From Vreelandella neptunia (lineage in GTDB: Bacteria > Pseudomonadota > Gammaproteobacteria > Pseudomonadales > Halomonadaceae), in the NCBI RefSeq assembly GCF_034479615.1, contig NZ_CP140255.1, forward strand, positions 186,001 through 250,000: 64,000 bases of DNA, in the 5' to 3' direction. The notes below the pieces were generated by a model. That model did no database searches and was not told the origin of the DNA. It saw only the letters and a list, made by a program, of their open reading frames with translations. How positions within the stretch are numbered: position 1 is the stretch's first letter; each line of letters begins with the position of its first letter. Made by a program: the position numbers and the translations under genes. This document shows, one piece after another, positions 37,542 through 46,849 of this stretch.

Positions 37542-37949
37542 ATGCACCGCCATGGAACACCGATCACTTTAAATGACCTCATTTATTCCATTATTCCCAA
37601 TTTAAACAGTGCTGAAAAGTTAGTTTTCGCTACGCTAGAGAGCTTGATTGAAACGGCTTCAAACCCTTTGGACATCCTTAAGCGCACCGATCAACGTCAG
37701 GCGTTTGGTCTGGAAGTTCATCGTATACGCATCAACCTGGAACACCTGCTCGACCGTTACCGAACCGAGCTAGAAGCCGTACTACGCAGCGAAGGTGAGT
37801 ATGCCGGCCCGGTACTAGACCCCGACCCCCAAGAAGCAGATGCCATTCGCAGCGCTGTGGATATCTATGTTCATGTATGCGCCTTTCAACGCGGCGAGCG
37901 TCCCAGCCCCGTGCCTCGGCGAGAATCTACGCCGCGTATACGACCATAG
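37542..37949 (+). CDS. Hypothetical protein
   Basis: 135 residues from ATG 37542 (a TTG at 37536 is the alternative). I do not recognise it. The first half is helical and mildly hydrophobic (TLNDLIYSIIPNLNSAEKLVFATLESLI); the middle is amphipathic, and the end is proline/arginine-rich and probably disordered. It follows DUF2835 by 7 bp and is likely co-transcribed, but no function can be inferred. Confidence 0.55.
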   Translation: MHRHGTPITLNDLIYSIIPNLNSAEKLVFATLESLIETASNPLDILKRTDQRQAFGLEVHRIRINLEHLLDRYRTELEAVLRSEGEYAGPVLDPDPQEADAIRSAVDIYVHVCAFQRGERPSPVPRRESTPRIRP

Positions 37950-38077
37950 TGTAACATTCACAACATGGCATCAACATTGCTTGTATAATGTGGCAATTAT
38001 GACTTTCAGGGTTACCCCCTTGAAAGCAAGCAGCCTGCCTATCCGGCGCTGGCTGTAGACACATTAGGAGATATACC

Positions 38078-38653
38078 ATGTCTGCCTCACCTGTCACATT
38101 GATGGTGGCTCGTCGCGTTGAGCACGGCCGCTACTCCGATTTTAATCGTTGGCTTAATGAAGGGCGCGAACTGGCGGCCGATTTTTCTGGCTACCTCGGC
38201 TCCGGCGTATTGGCGCCACCGGCTGACGACGATGAATACCAGATTATTTTCCGCTTTAGCAGCAGCGAAACCTTAGCCGCTTGGGAGCACTCTGCCTCAC
38301 GCCATGCGTGGTTAGCGCGCGGTAAAGGCCTGTATGAGGCGCCCCATGAACACCGGGCTACTGGGCTGGATGCGTGGTTTCAAACCGGTAGCAGCGCACC
38401 GCCGCGCTGGAAACAGGCCGTTGCTGTCTGGTTGGCTTTCTTTCCTATCTCGCTAATTTTTCAGCTTGTATTTGGTGGCGTCCTGGCCGATTGGGCGCTG
38501 CTGCCGCGGGTAGTGGTGAGTACCCTAATGCTGACGCCAGTGATGGTATTTGTGTTTATTCCGCTCTCTATGCGTTTGCTCGCGCCCTGGCTGCAAGGTA
38601 AATGGTCACCGTTGGATCTGCTGGCACGTTGGCGCCACGCGCACCGATCATAA
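38078..38653 (+). CDS. ABM-domain membrane protein (antibiotic biosynthesis monooxygenase-like)
   Basis: 191 residues. The N-terminal 95 form an ABM-type ferredoxin-like fold (VTLMVARRVEHGRYSDFNRWLNEG, with an F-x-x-W pattern). Two membrane segments follow (about 112-133 and 140-165) and a basic C-terminus. This soluble-plus-two-TM arrangement recurs in proteobacteria as ABM-domain membrane proteins of unknown function. No cofactor is expected. RBS TAGGAG precedes the ATG. Confidence 0.75.
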   Translation: MSASPVTLMVARRVEHGRYSDFNRWLNEGRELAADFSGYLGSGVLAPPADDDEYQIIFRFSSSETLAAWEHSASRHAWLARGKGLYEAPHEHRATGLDAWFQTGSSAPPRWKQAVAVWLAFFPISLIFQLVFGGVLADWALLPRVVVSTLMLTPVMVFVFIPLSMRLLAPWLQGKWSPLDLLARWRHAHRS

Positions 38654-38804
38654 CGCACCTAATTAATAGTTGCTTTTGACGCAGCGTTGATACTGATGCT
38701 CCTATGATGATGGGCTATATGGTACTAAGCTTAATGTGCCGTTAGAAAAGGAATAAGTGTCGCCAGTGCAATGCTGGCGCGCAACTCAGCCCCACGGAGA
38801 GTTT

Positions 38805-39476
38805 ATGATCCACGTTCACCATCTGGAAAAGTCTCGTTCGCACCGCATCCTATGGCTACTTGAAGCCCTGGAGCTGGAGTACGAGTTGGTGGTTTACCAA
38901 CGCGATGGCAAAACCCAGCAAGCGCCAGATTCGCTGAAAAAAATTCATCCGCTGGGTAAATCACCGGTGATTACCGACGGCGATTTTACCGTGGCCGAAT
39001 CGGGCGCCATCATTGATTACCTGTTGCAGCGCTATGGGCAGGGGCGCTGTCAGCCTTCAATCGATGATGTGAATGCGTGGGTGGATTACCGCTACTGGCT
39101 GCACTATGCCGAAGGGTCGTTAATGCCACTGCTGGTGATGCAGCTTGTGTTTAGTCAAATTCCCAAACAGTCGCCCTGGCTGATTAAGCCACTGGCAAAG
39201 GGGATTAGTGATACGGTAAGCAAGCGCTTCTTAGCACCGCAGCTCAAGCAGCACCTTAACTTTATTAACCAACATCTGTTGGCGCAGGGGAATTTTGCCG
39301 GGCCGTGGCCAAGCGGTGCTGATATTCAAATGAGTTTCCCGCTACAGGCAGTGGCCGCCGTGCAGTCGTTGGAAAAGTATCCAGCCATCGCTGCGTTTGT
39401 GTCACGTATTGAAAAAGACGCTGCCTGGCAGCGAGTGGTCGAGCGGGCGGGCCCGCTTACCATGCCTGGCCAGTGA
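38805..39476 (+). CDS. Glutathione S-transferase
   Basis: 223 residues from ATG 38805, chosen over the longer frame at 38757 because of GGAGAG and family alignment. The N-terminal thioredoxin fold starts HHLEKSRSHRILWLLEALEL, with a Ser near residue 11-13 that fits the catalytic residue of beta/other bacterial GSTs, and ADIQMSFP near the C-terminus fits the helical domain. It is a cytosolic detoxification enzyme; the substrate is unknown. Confidence 0.88.
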   Translation: MIHVHHLEKSRSHRILWLLEALELEYELVVYQRDGKTQQAPDSLKKIHPLGKSPVITDGDFTVAESGAIIDYLLQRYGQGRCQPSIDDVNAWVDYRYWLHYAEGSLMPLLVMQLVFSQIPKQSPWLIKPLAKGISDTVSKRFLAPQLKQHLNFINQHLLAQGNFAGPWPSGADIQMSFPLQAVAAVQSLEKYPAIAAFVSRIEKDAAWQRVVERAGPLTMPGQ

Positions 39477-39485
39477 ACAGCCACC

Positions 39486-41324
39486 ATGTACTATTTTACC
39501 GCGTCTGCAGCTTTTCCAGTGGAGCTGTTGGGCAGTATTGACGACTACTTGGGGCGTTGGGGTATCGTCTTGCTGCTTGTGTTCCTTCTTTTGGCGCTGC
39601 TGGGCAACCTGTTGCTCAAGCGGCGCATGCGACATAACCGGGCGCTACTCCAGACCAACAAAGAGATGCTGGCGACTATCCTGGATAGCGTCGATGCCTT
39701 TATCTATATCAAATCCCCTTCCTTAGAGTATCAATACGTTAATCGTCGCATTAGCGACCTATTTGGCCTGCCTGCCGAAAAAATAATCGGTAAGCGCGAT
39801 GAGGTGTTTTTCGATGCCGGGAGCGCCGCTGAAATCAAGCAGGTTGATCGCAGCGTATTAGAGTCGGGTATGAAAGTAACGGTGGAGGAGAGCAATGTCT
39901 TGCAGGGCGAAAGCAGGGTAAGAACGTTCTTATCGATTAAAATGCCGCTCTCCATGTCACCCGGTGCAGCCCCCTGCCTGTGCGGTATCTCGACTGAACT
40001 GACTGACTACCTGGAAATGCAGTCGCGCACCCACTACCTGGCTTTTTATGACTCGCTGACAGGGCTTCCCAACCGGCGGCTACTGATGGATTCCCTAACG
40101 GCCGCTATTGAGCACGAGGAGTGGGCTGCGTCCTATAGTGCGGTAATGGTGATCGACCTGGATAATTTCCGCTTAGTGAATGACATTCAGGGCCATGAGA
40201 GTGGCGATCAGCTATTGATCAGCGTTGCTGAACAGCTACGTCAGCGGCTAGATGCAGAGGAAACCTTGGCTCGCTTTAGTAGTGATGAGTTTGTTGTGCT
40301 GATCAATAACTTGGGCGAACAACAGCCGAACGCTGCACTAAAAGCAGAGCGCGTGGCGCGTCAACTGCTAGAAACGATTGCGCAATTAAGAAACAGCCAT
40401 TCATTACCGATCAGTGCCAGTATTGGTATTTCACTGTTTACGGGAGGGGGCGAACACAGCATGGATAGCGTGCTGCAACAGGCTGATATGGCGTTGCAGA
40501 AGGCTAAAATCACGGGCGGCAATACGCTGTGTTTTTTCAACACAGAGATGCAGACCAGCGTATTGGAGCGGGCCAGTTTAGAAGCCGATTTACACCAGGC
40601 ACTCGAGCGCAACGAACTGGCGCTTCACTATCAAGTGCAGGTCGACCATCAAGGCGTGACTACCGGCGTTGAGGCGTTGCTACGCTGGTATCATCCCCAG
40701 CGTGGCTGGGTATCCCCCGCGACGTTTATTCCGCTGGCGGAGGAGAACCGGCTGATTATCCCGATCGGTTACTGGGTGCTTAAGTCAGCCTGCGAGCAGC
40801 TAGCGAAGTGGTCCCATCAGCCGGCCTATGCGTCGTTAAGTATTTCCGTCAACGTGAGTTCAGTGCAGTTTCAACAGCCGGAGTTCGTGCGGGATGTTGA
40901 GGCACTATTAGCAGAAACCCAGGCACCGCCTAGTCGCTTGGTGCTCGAAGTCACCGAGAGTCTGTTAATGCACGAGCCGGTGAGAGTGCGCAGCACGATG
41001 TTGAAACTGCGTGCTAGGGGGATACGTTTTGCATTGGATGATTTTGGCACCGGTTACTCATCGCTGAGTTACCTGAAGCGCTTACCGCTGGACGAGTTGA
41101 AAATTGATCAATCGTTTATTCACGAGCTGCTGACCGATAAAACAGACGCAGCAATTGTCGATACCACGATTCTGCTTGCGGTGAGTTTAGGTTTAACCGT
41201 GGTCGCGGAAGGGGTAGAGAAAAAAGAGCAGCTTGACTGGCTGAGAGGCCACGGCTGCTACCGCTATCAAGGCTATCTATTTGGCCGCCCGACGCCCATT
41301 GAATATCTTTTCGAGACCTATTGA
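39486..41324 (+). CDS. TM-PAS-GGDEF(degenerate)-EAL c-di-GMP phosphodiesterase
   Basis: 612 residues. One N-terminal membrane helix (about 20-40) is followed by PAS (about 55-165), GGDEF and EAL domains. The GGDEF signature has become SSDEF (about 265), which should abolish synthesis, while EAL is complete (GVEALLRWYHP about 395, NVSSVQF, DDFGTGYSSL, KIDQSF, AEGVE). It is therefore most likely a phosphodiesterase with a GTP-sensing or silent GGDEF. It follows the GST gene by 9 bp and may be transcribed with it. Confidence 0.9.
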   Translation: MYYFTASAAFPVELLGSIDDYLGRWGIVLLLVFLLLALLGNLLLKRRMRHNRALLQTNKEMLATILDSVDAFIYIKSPSLEYQYVNRRISDLFGLPAEKIIGKRDEVFFDAGSAAEIKQVDRSVLESGMKVTVEESNVLQGESRVRTFLSIKMPLSMSPGAAPCLCGISTELTDYLEMQSRTHYLAFYDSLTGLPNRRLLMDSLTAAIEHEEWAASYSAVMVIDLDNFRLVNDIQGHESGDQLLISVAEQLRQRLDAEETLARFSSDEFVVLINNLGEQQPNAALKAERVARQLLETIAQLRNSHSLPISASIGISLFTGGGEHSMDSVLQQADMALQKAKITGGNTLCFFNTEMQTSVLERASLEADLHQALERNELALHYQVQVDHQGVTTGVEALLRWYHPQRGWVSPATFIPLAEENRLIIPIGYWVLKSACEQLAKWSHQPAYASLSISVNVSSVQFQQPEFVRDVEALLAETQAPPSRLVLEVTESLLMHEPVRVRSTMLKLRARGIRFALDDFGTGYSSLSYLKRLPLDELKIDQSFIHELLTDKTDAAIVDTTILLAVSLGLTVVAEGVEKKEQLDWLRGHGCYRYQGYLFGRPTPIEYLFETY

Positions 41325-41337
41325 GGGGGAAAGCAAA

Positions 41338-41365
41338 ACCCCTTTCCAGCACGCTGAAAAGGGGT
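41338..41365 (-). terminator. Terminator of nhaD
   Basis: Stem ACCCCTTT.CAG / CTG.AAAGGGGT with one mismatch. On the minus strand it is followed by TTTTGCTTT. On the plus strand there is no T-run, so it serves nhaD rather than the EAL gene. Confidence 0.7.
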
Positions 41366-41394
41366 AAAGAGTAGTACCTATCAATTTGTCTGGC

Positions 41395-42873
41395 TTAGCT
41401 GAAAAGCGCAAAGCTATCGGCGTTGAGCCACATATGCACCAAAATACTGGCGATGTAGCCGAGCAAAATAACCGGCGACCAGCGTAAGTGGCCCATAAAC
41501 GTATAGGATCCCCTTGCCTGACCCATTACCGCCACACCGGCTGCGGAGCCTATCGATAGTAAGCTGCCCCCGACGCCAGCGGTTAAGGTAATCAGCAGCC
41601 ACTGGCCATGGGACATATCGGGCTCCATGGTCAGCACCGCAAACATCACCGGGATGTTGTCCACCACGGCCGAAACAATGCCTAATACGATATTGGCCGC
41701 GGTCGCGTTCCAACCGGTATATAGCGCTTCTGACAGTAAGCCGAGATAGCCCATAAAACCCAGCCCACCAACGCACATAACGACGCCGTAGAAGAACAGC
41801 AATGTATCCCACTCGGCCCGCGCTACGCGGTTGAAGACGTCAAACGGCACTACGCTACCCAATTGCTCAAGCTTCTTGTTGTCGCCGCGGCGACTATAGC
41901 GCTCGCGCTTGCGTTCCAAGGAGCGGGGCAGGCTGCGGCGCAGGTAGTAACCGAAGAACTGCAAGTAGCCAAGGCCGGTCATCATGCCTAACACCGGGGG
42001 GAGATGGAGCACCACGTGACACAGTACGGCGGTGACAATCGTTAGTAAAAACAGCAGCACAATGCGCCGGGCGCCACGTTTCATCCACACATCTTCATAA
42101 ACGCTTTCGGGTTTTTCATCCTTGATAAACAGACTCATGATGCATGCTGGAATCAGGAAGTTGACCAGGGCGGGGAAGAACAGAATGAAGAACTCCTGGA
42201 ACTCCACCATGCCCGCTTGCCATACCATTAGGGTGGTGATGTCGCCAAACGGACTAAACGCGCCCCCGGCGTTGGCGGCAACGACGATATTGATACAGGC
42301 CAGGTTAATATAGCGCTGGTTGCCTTCGGCCACTTTTGTCACCACCGCACACATCAACAGCGCGGTGGTGAGGTTGTCGGCGATGGGGGATAACACAAAG
42401 GCGAGACCGCCGGTCAGCCAAAAAAGCGTTCGGTAGTTAAAGCCCTTGCGCAGCATCCAGGAACGCAACGCATCAAAGACACGGCGCTCTTCCATGGCGT
42501 TGATGTAGGTCATGGCCACCAGCAAGAACAGCATCAGCTCGGTGAACTCCAAAAGCGTGACGCGGAAAGCGTACTCAGACGCGTCCGACATGCCGTTTTG
42601 GACATACACCCAGCCGATGAGGCTCCAGATGATACCGGCCGCCACCAACACCGGCTTAGACTTGCGCATATGGATCTTTTCTTCCGCCATGACTAATGCA
42701 TACGCCAGGACGAAAATCGCAACAGCAAAAAAGCCAACGGTAGACGTCGTTAGATCTAATTCACCGGTCACTGCAAAAGCATTGGGACTTGCGCCTAATA
42801 GTAAGGCCGCTAACAAAAAAAGCCAGCGACGATATAATCGTGGCTGGCGAGAGGGTTGGCACAACGTAGGCAT
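41395..42873 (-). CDS. nhaD: NhaD-type Na+/H+ antiporter
   Basis: 492 residues, about twelve membrane segments after a hydrophobic N-terminus that may be a signal peptide. It carries NhaD-family stretches such as FVLSPIADNLTTALLMCAVV, GGAFSPFGDITTLMVWQAG and VDNIPVMFAVL. The exchanger expels sodium for protons and is important for halophiles at high pH and salt. It stands alone, divergent from the TRAP genes across a 450-bp AT-rich region. Confidence 0.93.
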   Translation of the reverse strand: MPTLCQPSRQPRLYRRWLFLLAALLLGASPNAFAVTGELDLTTSTVGFFAVAIFVLAYALVMAEEKIHMRKSKPVLVAAGIIWSLIGWVYVQNGMSDASEYAFRVTLLEFTELMLFLLVAMTYINAMEERRVFDALRSWMLRKGFNYRTLFWLTGGLAFVLSPIADNLTTALLMCAVVTKVAEGNQRYINLACINIVVAANAGGAFSPFGDITTLMVWQAGMVEFQEFFILFFPALVNFLIPACIMSLFIKDEKPESVYEDVWMKRGARRIVLLFLLTIVTAVLCHVVLHLPPVLGMMTGLGYLQFFGYYLRRSLPRSLERKRERYSRRGDNKKLEQLGSVVPFDVFNRVARAEWDTLLFFYGVVMCVGGLGFMGYLGLLSEALYTGWNATAANIVLGIVSAVVDNIPVMFAVLTMEPDMSHGQWLLITLTAGVGGSLLSIGSAAGVAVMGQARGSYTFMGHLRWSPVILLGYIASILVHMWLNADSFALFS

Positions 42874-43323
42874 GTGACGTTCTTCCTCATGGTTAAGTTG
42901 TCAGGAGTGGTGTAAAAACGCCCTTATTTTATCAGTCTATATTGCGCCGCAATACCTTATTAAAACGAACGAAAGTAGTTCTTCTTAAGGGAATAGCATC
43001 TTTTTTTAGTAAATTAATCTTTTAGGTAATGGTAAATCGTGCAGTAATAGTTTTATAAAAAAGTTAATAGCGGTTTAAAAATTATACTATTGACGCATAG
43101 CATTGTTGAATAAGATTCAGAGTCTATATCTTTTTAAGCTAATATTAGATGTCAATAAAACACTCTGGCGGGCATGGGGAGGGCGACCGCGGAGAGTGCC
43201 TGTCGGAGGACAGTCGTGCTATTTTAATGCGCGCCACGCTCTCAGCTTGGTCATATAACAACTGGGTAAGATAAAAACGAGGCCGATTAGAAGCGGCCGC
43301 TGGATACGTCGAGGAATATAACG
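42874..43323. other. 450-bp intergenic region, AT-rich, with a structured 3' part
   Basis: The first 270 bp are markedly AT-rich with no convincing ORF. From about 43157 the sequence is GC-rich and can form CACTCT/AGAGTG (43160-43165 / 43193-43198) and CTGTC-GGAG-GACAG (43200-43213) hairpins, about 110 nt ahead of the TAXI gene. It probably holds the two divergent promoters and a leader RNA. I do not recognise a known riboswitch. Confidence 0.4.
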
Positions 43324-44301
43324 ATGCGCAATCCCTTTCGCTCCCTACACCGCACGCTTTTTGTCTCGGCTGCTACGTTAGTGCTGACAAGTGCCGCCTT
43401 CTCCGCCCACGCAGAAACCCGTGTAACCTATAAATCGGCTTCAGCGGGTACCGCCTATTATCAAATGGGTGTAGAGCTCTCAGAAGCGATCCGTCAGGGA
43501 ACCGATGACGCTATCATCCTCACTCTGGAAGAGAGCCAGGGCTCGGTGCAAAACGTGATGGAGGTCATGGCTCGCCAAGGCAATTATGTATTTACCACGC
43601 CGCCTGCGTTAGTCGCTCAGGCCATGGGCGGCGAGGGCGCCTTTGCCGAGCGGCAGAGTCCGCGTTTTCAAGAGATTCGAGGCCTGTTTCCGATTCCCTC
43701 TATCACCATGCACTTTGTGTTAGCGGGTGACGAAGGCGTGACTGATATTTCCGCACTGGAAGGTAAGCACTTATTGATTGGCCGCGGCACCTTTGGTGCC
43801 CGTGAGGCGGCCCGTTACCTGGAACTGTTTGGTCTGGAAGAGAGCGTGCAAATTGCCGATGCGGCGATTGGCAGCGGCCCCGATGCACTTAAAAACGGTC
43901 AAATTGATGGTTTTGTAACCGCTAGCTCTTTCCCCTCGCCCAACGTCATTGAGACAGCGGCCAGCATGCCTGTGACCTTGATTAGCCTCACCGATGAGCA
44001 GATCGAACAGATTGGTGCGCCGCGCCAAACGATACCCGGCGGCACCTACCCCGGGGTGGCTCAAGACGTCGAAACCACGTCGCTACCGGTGATTGCCTAC
44101 ACCACAACGGCTATGGATGACGACACTGCCTATACGCTAACCAAGACGTTTTGGGAGCGCCGCGATGCCATGGCCGAAGAGGCTGCCTGGTGGGGCAGTA
44201 TTAGCCCCGATATGTTGGAAAACATGACCGGCACGCTCCACCCTGGGGCGCTGCGTTACTACCAAGAAGCGCAGATTGCGGTGCCTGACGCGCTGCGTTA
44301 G
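43324..44301 (+). CDS. TAXI-family TRAP transporter solute-binding protein
   Basis: 325 residues with a signal peptide (about 1-30, cut near SAHA/E). The TAXI hallmarks are RVTYKSASAGTAYYQMG near the N-terminus, LEGKHLLIGRGTFGAREAARYL and IDGFVTASSFPSPN. It binds a carboxylate-type solute, glutamate in one characterised relative, and hands it to the fused permease 97 bp downstream. RBS GAGGAAT. Confidence 0.9.
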   Translation: MRNPFRSLHRTLFVSAATLVLTSAAFSAHAETRVTYKSASAGTAYYQMGVELSEAIRQGTDDAIILTLEESQGSVQNVMEVMARQGNYVFTTPPALVAQAMGGEGAFAERQSPRFQEIRGLFPIPSITMHFVLAGDEGVTDISALEGKHLLIGRGTFGAREAARYLELFGLEESVQIADAAIGSGPDALKNGQIDGFVTASSFPSPNVIETAASMPVTLISLTDEQIEQIGAPRQTIPGGTYPGVAQDVETTSLPVIAYTTTAMDDDTAYTLTKTFWERRDAMAEEAAWWGSISPDMLENMTGTLHPGALRYYQEAQIAVPDALR

Positions 44302-44397
44302 TGGCTTTCTCCCCACCTCCACCTTTCATCTTCCCGCTGCCACGGTGCTTGCGCTGTGGCAGTCCTGTATTGATGCAGTACTGATAGGCAACAAGGC

Positions 44398-46197
44398 ATG
44401 CGTGTTTTTACCTCTTCGCAAGCGGCGACCCCTGAGGATGATCGTTCATTAGCGCCTGGCTGGATGGCGTTAGGCGCGGTCAGTGTAATGTTCCATCTTG
44501 GCTTGATTTTTTATGGCTTAACACCTGCGCTGGTCAGCCGACCGCTGCATATGGCGCTGCTATTGCCTTGGGTGCTGGTCTATATGGCCAATACGCCAGC
44601 GCAGCGAGTCAGCGGCTGGCTGCTGACGGTATTGGGTGCTGCCGCGTGTGGCTATATCGCATTTAACGAAGCTGCGCTAGCCAACCAGTACGGCTTTATT
44701 GATACTCATCTACAGATGGGCATTGGCCTGTTTTTGATGGCTTTAGCGCTTGAGGCTGCCCGTCGAGCCATCGGTTGGCCTCTGCCGCTGGTGGCCTTGC
44801 TGGCGTTAATGTATGGCGCCTTCGGCCAATATATTCCTGGCGCTTTTGGTCATCCTGGGCTGCCGCTGGCCAGTATGGTGGGTACGCTAACGATTGCCGA
44901 AGGCGGATTATGGGGGTCGCTGACGGGGGTAAGCGTCAGCGTGGTGGCGATTTTTGTGATTTTTGGTGCGGTGCTCAATGCGGGAGAGGCGGGCCAGGGC
45001 TTTATGAACCTGGCCAGTGCGGTGGCGGGGCGGCTCACTGGTGGGGCCGCTAAAGTGGCGGTGATTTCATCGGCGCTGATGGGCTCTATCTCCGGCTCGG
45101 CGTCTGCCAACGTCGCTTCCACTGGGGCAATCACCATTCCCTCTATGGTGCGGCTGCGTTACCCTCGTTCGCTGGCAGGTGCGGTGGAAGCTGTTGCTTC
45201 CTCCGGCGGGCAAATCATGCCGCCGCTAATGGGCGCGGGGGCGTTCGTGATGGTGGAGCTGACCGGCACGCCCTATACCCAAATCATGGCCGCGGCGATG
45301 CTTCCAGCGGTGCTTTACTTTTTGACCGTCTGGGTGGGTATTAATGCCTATGCGACCCGGCATGATCTAAAGCCCGTGGCTGAAAGTGAACGACCCAGCG
45401 CGAAAGAGGTGCTGATTACCTCGCTGTTTTTTGCCATCCCCTTCGTGCTGCTGTTAGAACGTATCTTTAACGGCGGTTTTACTCCCCAGTACGCCGCCAG
45501 CATTGCGATTTTCGCCGGTATTGCGCTGCTCTTCTTTAACGTGACGCTGCGTTTTTCGCTCCCCGGCTTTGCTAACCGTTTATCCGACGCAGTGGTCACC
45601 GCTGGGCGTCAGATTGCCGTCATTGGTTCCATTATTCTGTGTGCTTCACTAGTGGTCGGCGTGCTGTCGTTGACAGGATTGGGCGTCAAGATCACCTCGG
45701 GCATTTTATCGCTCTCCAATGACATGCTCTGGCCAGCCTTGCTACTCACAGCGCTCGCCTGCTTGATTTTAGGCATGGAGGTGCCCACCACCGCCGCTTA
45801 TGTGATTTGTGTCTCTGTCGCTGGGCCTGCCCTGACCTCGCTAGGTTTGGAACCGCTTTTGGCGCATCTGTTTGTCTTTTGGTACGCGCTGCTCTCGACG
45901 ATCACGCCGCCGGTGTGTGGCGGCGTGTTTATCGCTGCGGGCATGGTGGGGGAGAATTGGCTAAAAGTCGCATTCAAAGCCATGGCGTTAGGAATAGGGT
46001 TGTATATTATTCCTCTAGCCATGGTGGCCAACCCAGAGATGATTCAGCTGGCCTTTAACCCTTTCGGCGCCTTGTTGGATGCGCTGAAAGTGGCGATTGG
46101 TTTAGGTGCTATCTCTTACGGAGTTATTGCGCGAAAAGCGCTGTGGCAGCGGGGTGGATTGATCCTGGGAGGAACTATTCTGATCTTTGTAGTTTAG
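44398..46197 (+). CDS. TRAP transporter fused 4TM/12TM permease
   Basis: 599 residues, highly hydrophobic. DctQ-like and DctM-like parts are fused, as is typical for TAXI systems. Characteristic segments are GSISGSASANVASTGAITIPSM and SSGGQIMPPLMGAGAFVM in the DctM part, and TTAAYVICVSVAGPAL later. It uses the Na+ gradient, which fits a halophile, to import the solute captured by the TAXI protein just upstream. Confidence 0.93.
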   Translation: MRVFTSSQAATPEDDRSLAPGWMALGAVSVMFHLGLIFYGLTPALVSRPLHMALLLPWVLVYMANTPAQRVSGWLLTVLGAAACGYIAFNEAALANQYGFIDTHLQMGIGLFLMALALEAARRAIGWPLPLVALLALMYGAFGQYIPGAFGHPGLPLASMVGTLTIAEGGLWGSLTGVSVSVVAIFVIFGAVLNAGEAGQGFMNLASAVAGRLTGGAAKVAVISSALMGSISGSASANVASTGAITIPSMVRLRYPRSLAGAVEAVASSGGQIMPPLMGAGAFVMVELTGTPYTQIMAAAMLPAVLYFLTVWVGINAYATRHDLKPVAESERPSAKEVLITSLFFAIPFVLLLERIFNGGFTPQYAASIAIFAGIALLFFNVTLRFSLPGFANRLSDAVVTAGRQIAVIGSIILCASLVVGVLSLTGLGVKITSGILSLSNDMLWPALLLTALACLILGMEVPTTAAYVICVSVAGPALTSLGLEPLLAHLFVFWYALLSTITPPVCGGVFIAAGMVGENWLKVAFKAMALGIGLYIIPLAMVANPEMIQLAFNPFGALLDALKVAIGLGAISYGVIARKALWQRGGLILGGTILIFVV

Positions 46198-46206
46198 CCC
46201 TGTTGT

Positions 46207-46764
46207 TTAACCGTCAGCGTCTAGCCGTAATGGCGAAGAGGCGGGTAGTGGGGTGGTGGCAAACACTACCCAGGTATCTAGCGCAGGCCCCAGTGACTGC
46301 ACCAAACGCAGTTGCTCGGGGGCTTGCCCTAGCACCTCTTCAGCGCAAATGCCCGCCTCAAAACGTCCTGCCAGAAGCCCTTCTGCCACCGCCACTGTGG
46401 TGGGGGTGTCTATGATCTCTGTATAGGCCGTTAAGTCGGTGTAGTAGCGGGTCGCTGGTTGTAGCGCTACTTGGGTGGGGCTAACAGAGGTGCGCTGGGC
46501 GATCAGCGCCAGCGGCTTGCTACCGGCAATAAACGTATCCACAGGGTAAGCGCGATGCATATAGCGGCCGACGCAATCGCTATGGGCAAAATGCGCGGTA
46601 CACTGCAACACATGGCTCACTTGGTCATTGATCAGTGCGTGGAAGGCATCTTCAAAGCGGGTAAATAACGTAATGCTGCCTTCTCCTGAGCAGCGCATTT
46701 TGAGATAGCGCTTGGCAATCAGCTCATGGTTATTGCCACTAGGCCCCAAAGTTGCAATGTGCAC
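46207..46764 (-). CDS. Prephenate-dehydratase-like protein (stand-alone, GTG start)
   Basis: 185 residues from GTG 46764, with GGAGA 11 nt upstream; the frame itself extends to 46836. The N-terminus HIATLGPSGNNHELIAKRYL resembles prephenate dehydratase or BacA-like domains, and TRFEDAFHALI fits the next helix, but the conserved TRF/regulatory ACT region is absent and the length is half that of PheA. A periplasmic-binding-like fold without enzyme activity is an alternative. It stands between the TRAP operon and an ion exchanger, convergent with the former. Confidence 0.55.
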   Translation of the reverse strand: MHIATLGPSGNNHELIAKRYLKMRCSGEGSITLFTRFEDAFHALINDQVSHVLQCTAHFAHSDCVGRYMHRAYPVDTFIAGSKPLALIAQRTSVSPTQVALQPATRYYTDLTAYTEIIDTPTTVAVAEGLLAGRFEAGICAEEVLGQAPEQLRLVQSLGPALDTWVVFATTPLPASSPLRLDADG

Positions 46765-46795
46765 GATGACTTTTCTCCGCGATAAACAATCAAGT

Positions 46796-46829
46796 CGTTG
46801 AGCCAAAACGATGGGCTTTTGGCTCAACG
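46796..46829 (-). terminator. Perfect 13-bp hairpin after the CaCA exchanger
   Basis: CGTTGAGCCAAAA (46796-46808) and TTTTGGCTCAACG (46817-46829) enclose an 8-nt loop. It lies just beyond the stop of the minus-strand exchanger and before the GTG of the dehydratase-like gene. The stem ends in AAAA/TTTT but has no separate T-run, so it may attenuate rather than terminate. Confidence 0.55.
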
Positions 46830-46849
46830 CAATCAACGGTTAGATCATC

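Noticed and set aside
43157..43240. Known riboswitch (glycine, guanidine, fluoride) ahead of the TAXI gene
   Set aside because: I compared remembered consensus motifs and found none. Only generic hairpins can be supported.
46207..46836. Longer start at 46836 for the dehydratase-like gene
   Set aside because: The extra 24 residues have no homology and no ribosome-binding site, while the GTG at 46764 has one.
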